From NCBI GenBank assembly GCA_900316525.1, contig ONDF01000016.1:1-59652 (forward strand): 59,652 nt of DNA, written 5' to 3'. This DNA comes from an uncultured Bacteroidales bacterium. Its GTDB lineage: Bacteria > Bacteroidota > Bacteroidia > Bacteroidales > UBA932. Positions 59,338-59,652 of this stretch are shown piece by piece. A program made the translations under genes and the position numbers. Under the pieces are notes generated by a model. It ran no database searches. It was not told the DNA's origin and saw only the letters and a list, made by a program, of their open reading frames with translations. How positions within the stretch are numbered: position 1 is the stretch's first letter; every line of letters begins with the position of its first letter.

Positions 59338-59652
59338 TTAGAGTGTCACAACATCCGGATGATTGCTCCGAATAAAGGGAGCAAAATAAATGGGAAGATA
59401 GGTGATGAACCTGTCTTTTTTTATGATCCGTTCATTGGACAACACGTAAGCGTCGTGAACGTGGTAGTCCGGATTCGCCAGGAAAGCATTGAGTGCCCGA
59501 TGGATCGTATAGTCTTTCCCTGATTTCACTTCCACAGGCAGGATGGCGGCACTGTCGTAGTCATCCAGAAGGAACTCCACCTCGCCATGGGCCTTGTTGT
59601 CGTAGTAGTAGAGCGGTCCTGAGCAGTGAGCCCTCAGCTCGGAGGCGACAAC
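59338..59652 (-). CDS. C-terminal part of a DUF4143-type AAA ATPase (cut by the window edge)
   Basis: The minus-strand frame is open from the window end to a stop at 59338, giving at least 104 residues (VVASELRAHC...YYYDNKAHGEVEFLLDDY...LPVEVKSGKDYTIHRALNAFL). E-x-D/E-FLL...VEVKSG is the nuclease-like core of the DUF4143 domain that follows an AAA ATPase in widespread ATP-binding proteins. The N-terminal ATPase domain lies beyond the window. Function is unknown. Confidence 0.85.
   Translation of the reverse strand, partial: VVASELRAHCSGPLYYYDNKAHGEVEFLLDDYDSAAILPVEVKSGKDYTIHRALNAFLANPDYHVHDAYVLSNERIIKKDRFITYLPIYFAPFIRSNHPDVVTL

Overview
The window comes from a GC-rich member of the Bacteroidales, probably a gut or rumen species. 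The evidence is a SusC/SusD pair, several lipoprotein hydrolases, a Bacteroides-type NagB/PIG-L fusion, Bacteroidetes -7 promoter boxes (TAnnTTTG) and almost no Shine-Dalgarno sequences. The sequence between 3 and 57 kb has strong GC-rich third positions, which creates very long antisense shadow frames. The two ends (1-3 kb and 57.6-59.6 kb) are visibly less GC-rich.

Layout. 1-1245 is AT-rich and without a convincing gene. It holds a tRNA-Gly-like 3' fragment followed by a terminator, which looks like the scar of an integrated element lying to the left, plus a dispersed palindromic repeat. 1246-4237 carries a fimbrillin-like lipoprotein, a GlsB/YeaQ-type membrane protein and a secreted alpha/beta hydrolase. 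4232-12539 is a minus-strand block: serine hydrolase, NagB, NagB/PIG-L fusion, zinc metallopeptidase, nucleotide-pyrophosphatase-like phosphodiesterase, a DUF4369 lipoprotein and an esterase/SGNH fusion. 12643-17804 is a tight plus-strand operon resembling the 3-keto-glycoside pathway (two exported Gfo/Idh/MocA oxidoreductases and a double DUF1080 protein), with an ApbE flavin transferase and a two-helix membrane protein embedded in it. 17805-19018 holds two minus-strand envelope proteins.

19186-41696 is a large glycan-utilisation region. Operon 1 encodes GH2, an SGNH-GH43 fusion, GH92 and GH31. Operon 2 (the PUL proper) encodes a surface lipoprotein, SusC, SusD, a DUF3823 lipoprotein, a GH71/99-like enzyme, GH43 and a tandem GH71/99-like enzyme, and is followed by a ThuA-domain lipoprotein. 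At 41757-44306 lies a membrane-spanning one-component regulator: an extracytoplasmic lectin-like and kelch-like sensor, one transmembrane helix, and a cytoplasmic SARP-type winged helix plus BTAD. A convergent CotH-kinase lipoprotein follows, then a GH20-like enzyme, a tandem esterase and a YfcC-type transporter.

Four hydrolase-gene promoters in the window carry arrays of TTAA boxes at about 11-bp spacing. Two of these arrays have identical box positions relative to the -7 element. An 11-bp direct-repeat operator is what SARP regulators are known to bind. I propose, as inference, that the membrane SARP-like protein and these arrays form one glycan-sensing regulon.

50350-57541 is core metabolism: an AbrB regulator with an acyltransferase, then isocitrate dehydrogenase, citrate synthase and the three-gene proton-translocating transhydrogenase. 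The isocitrate dehydrogenase carries the residues of an NAD-specific enzyme, so NADPH could be made downstream by the transhydrogenase. The right end holds an alpha/beta hydrolase with a striking palindromic operator, a frameshifted membrane-protein remnant and the C-terminal end of a DUF4143-type ATPase.
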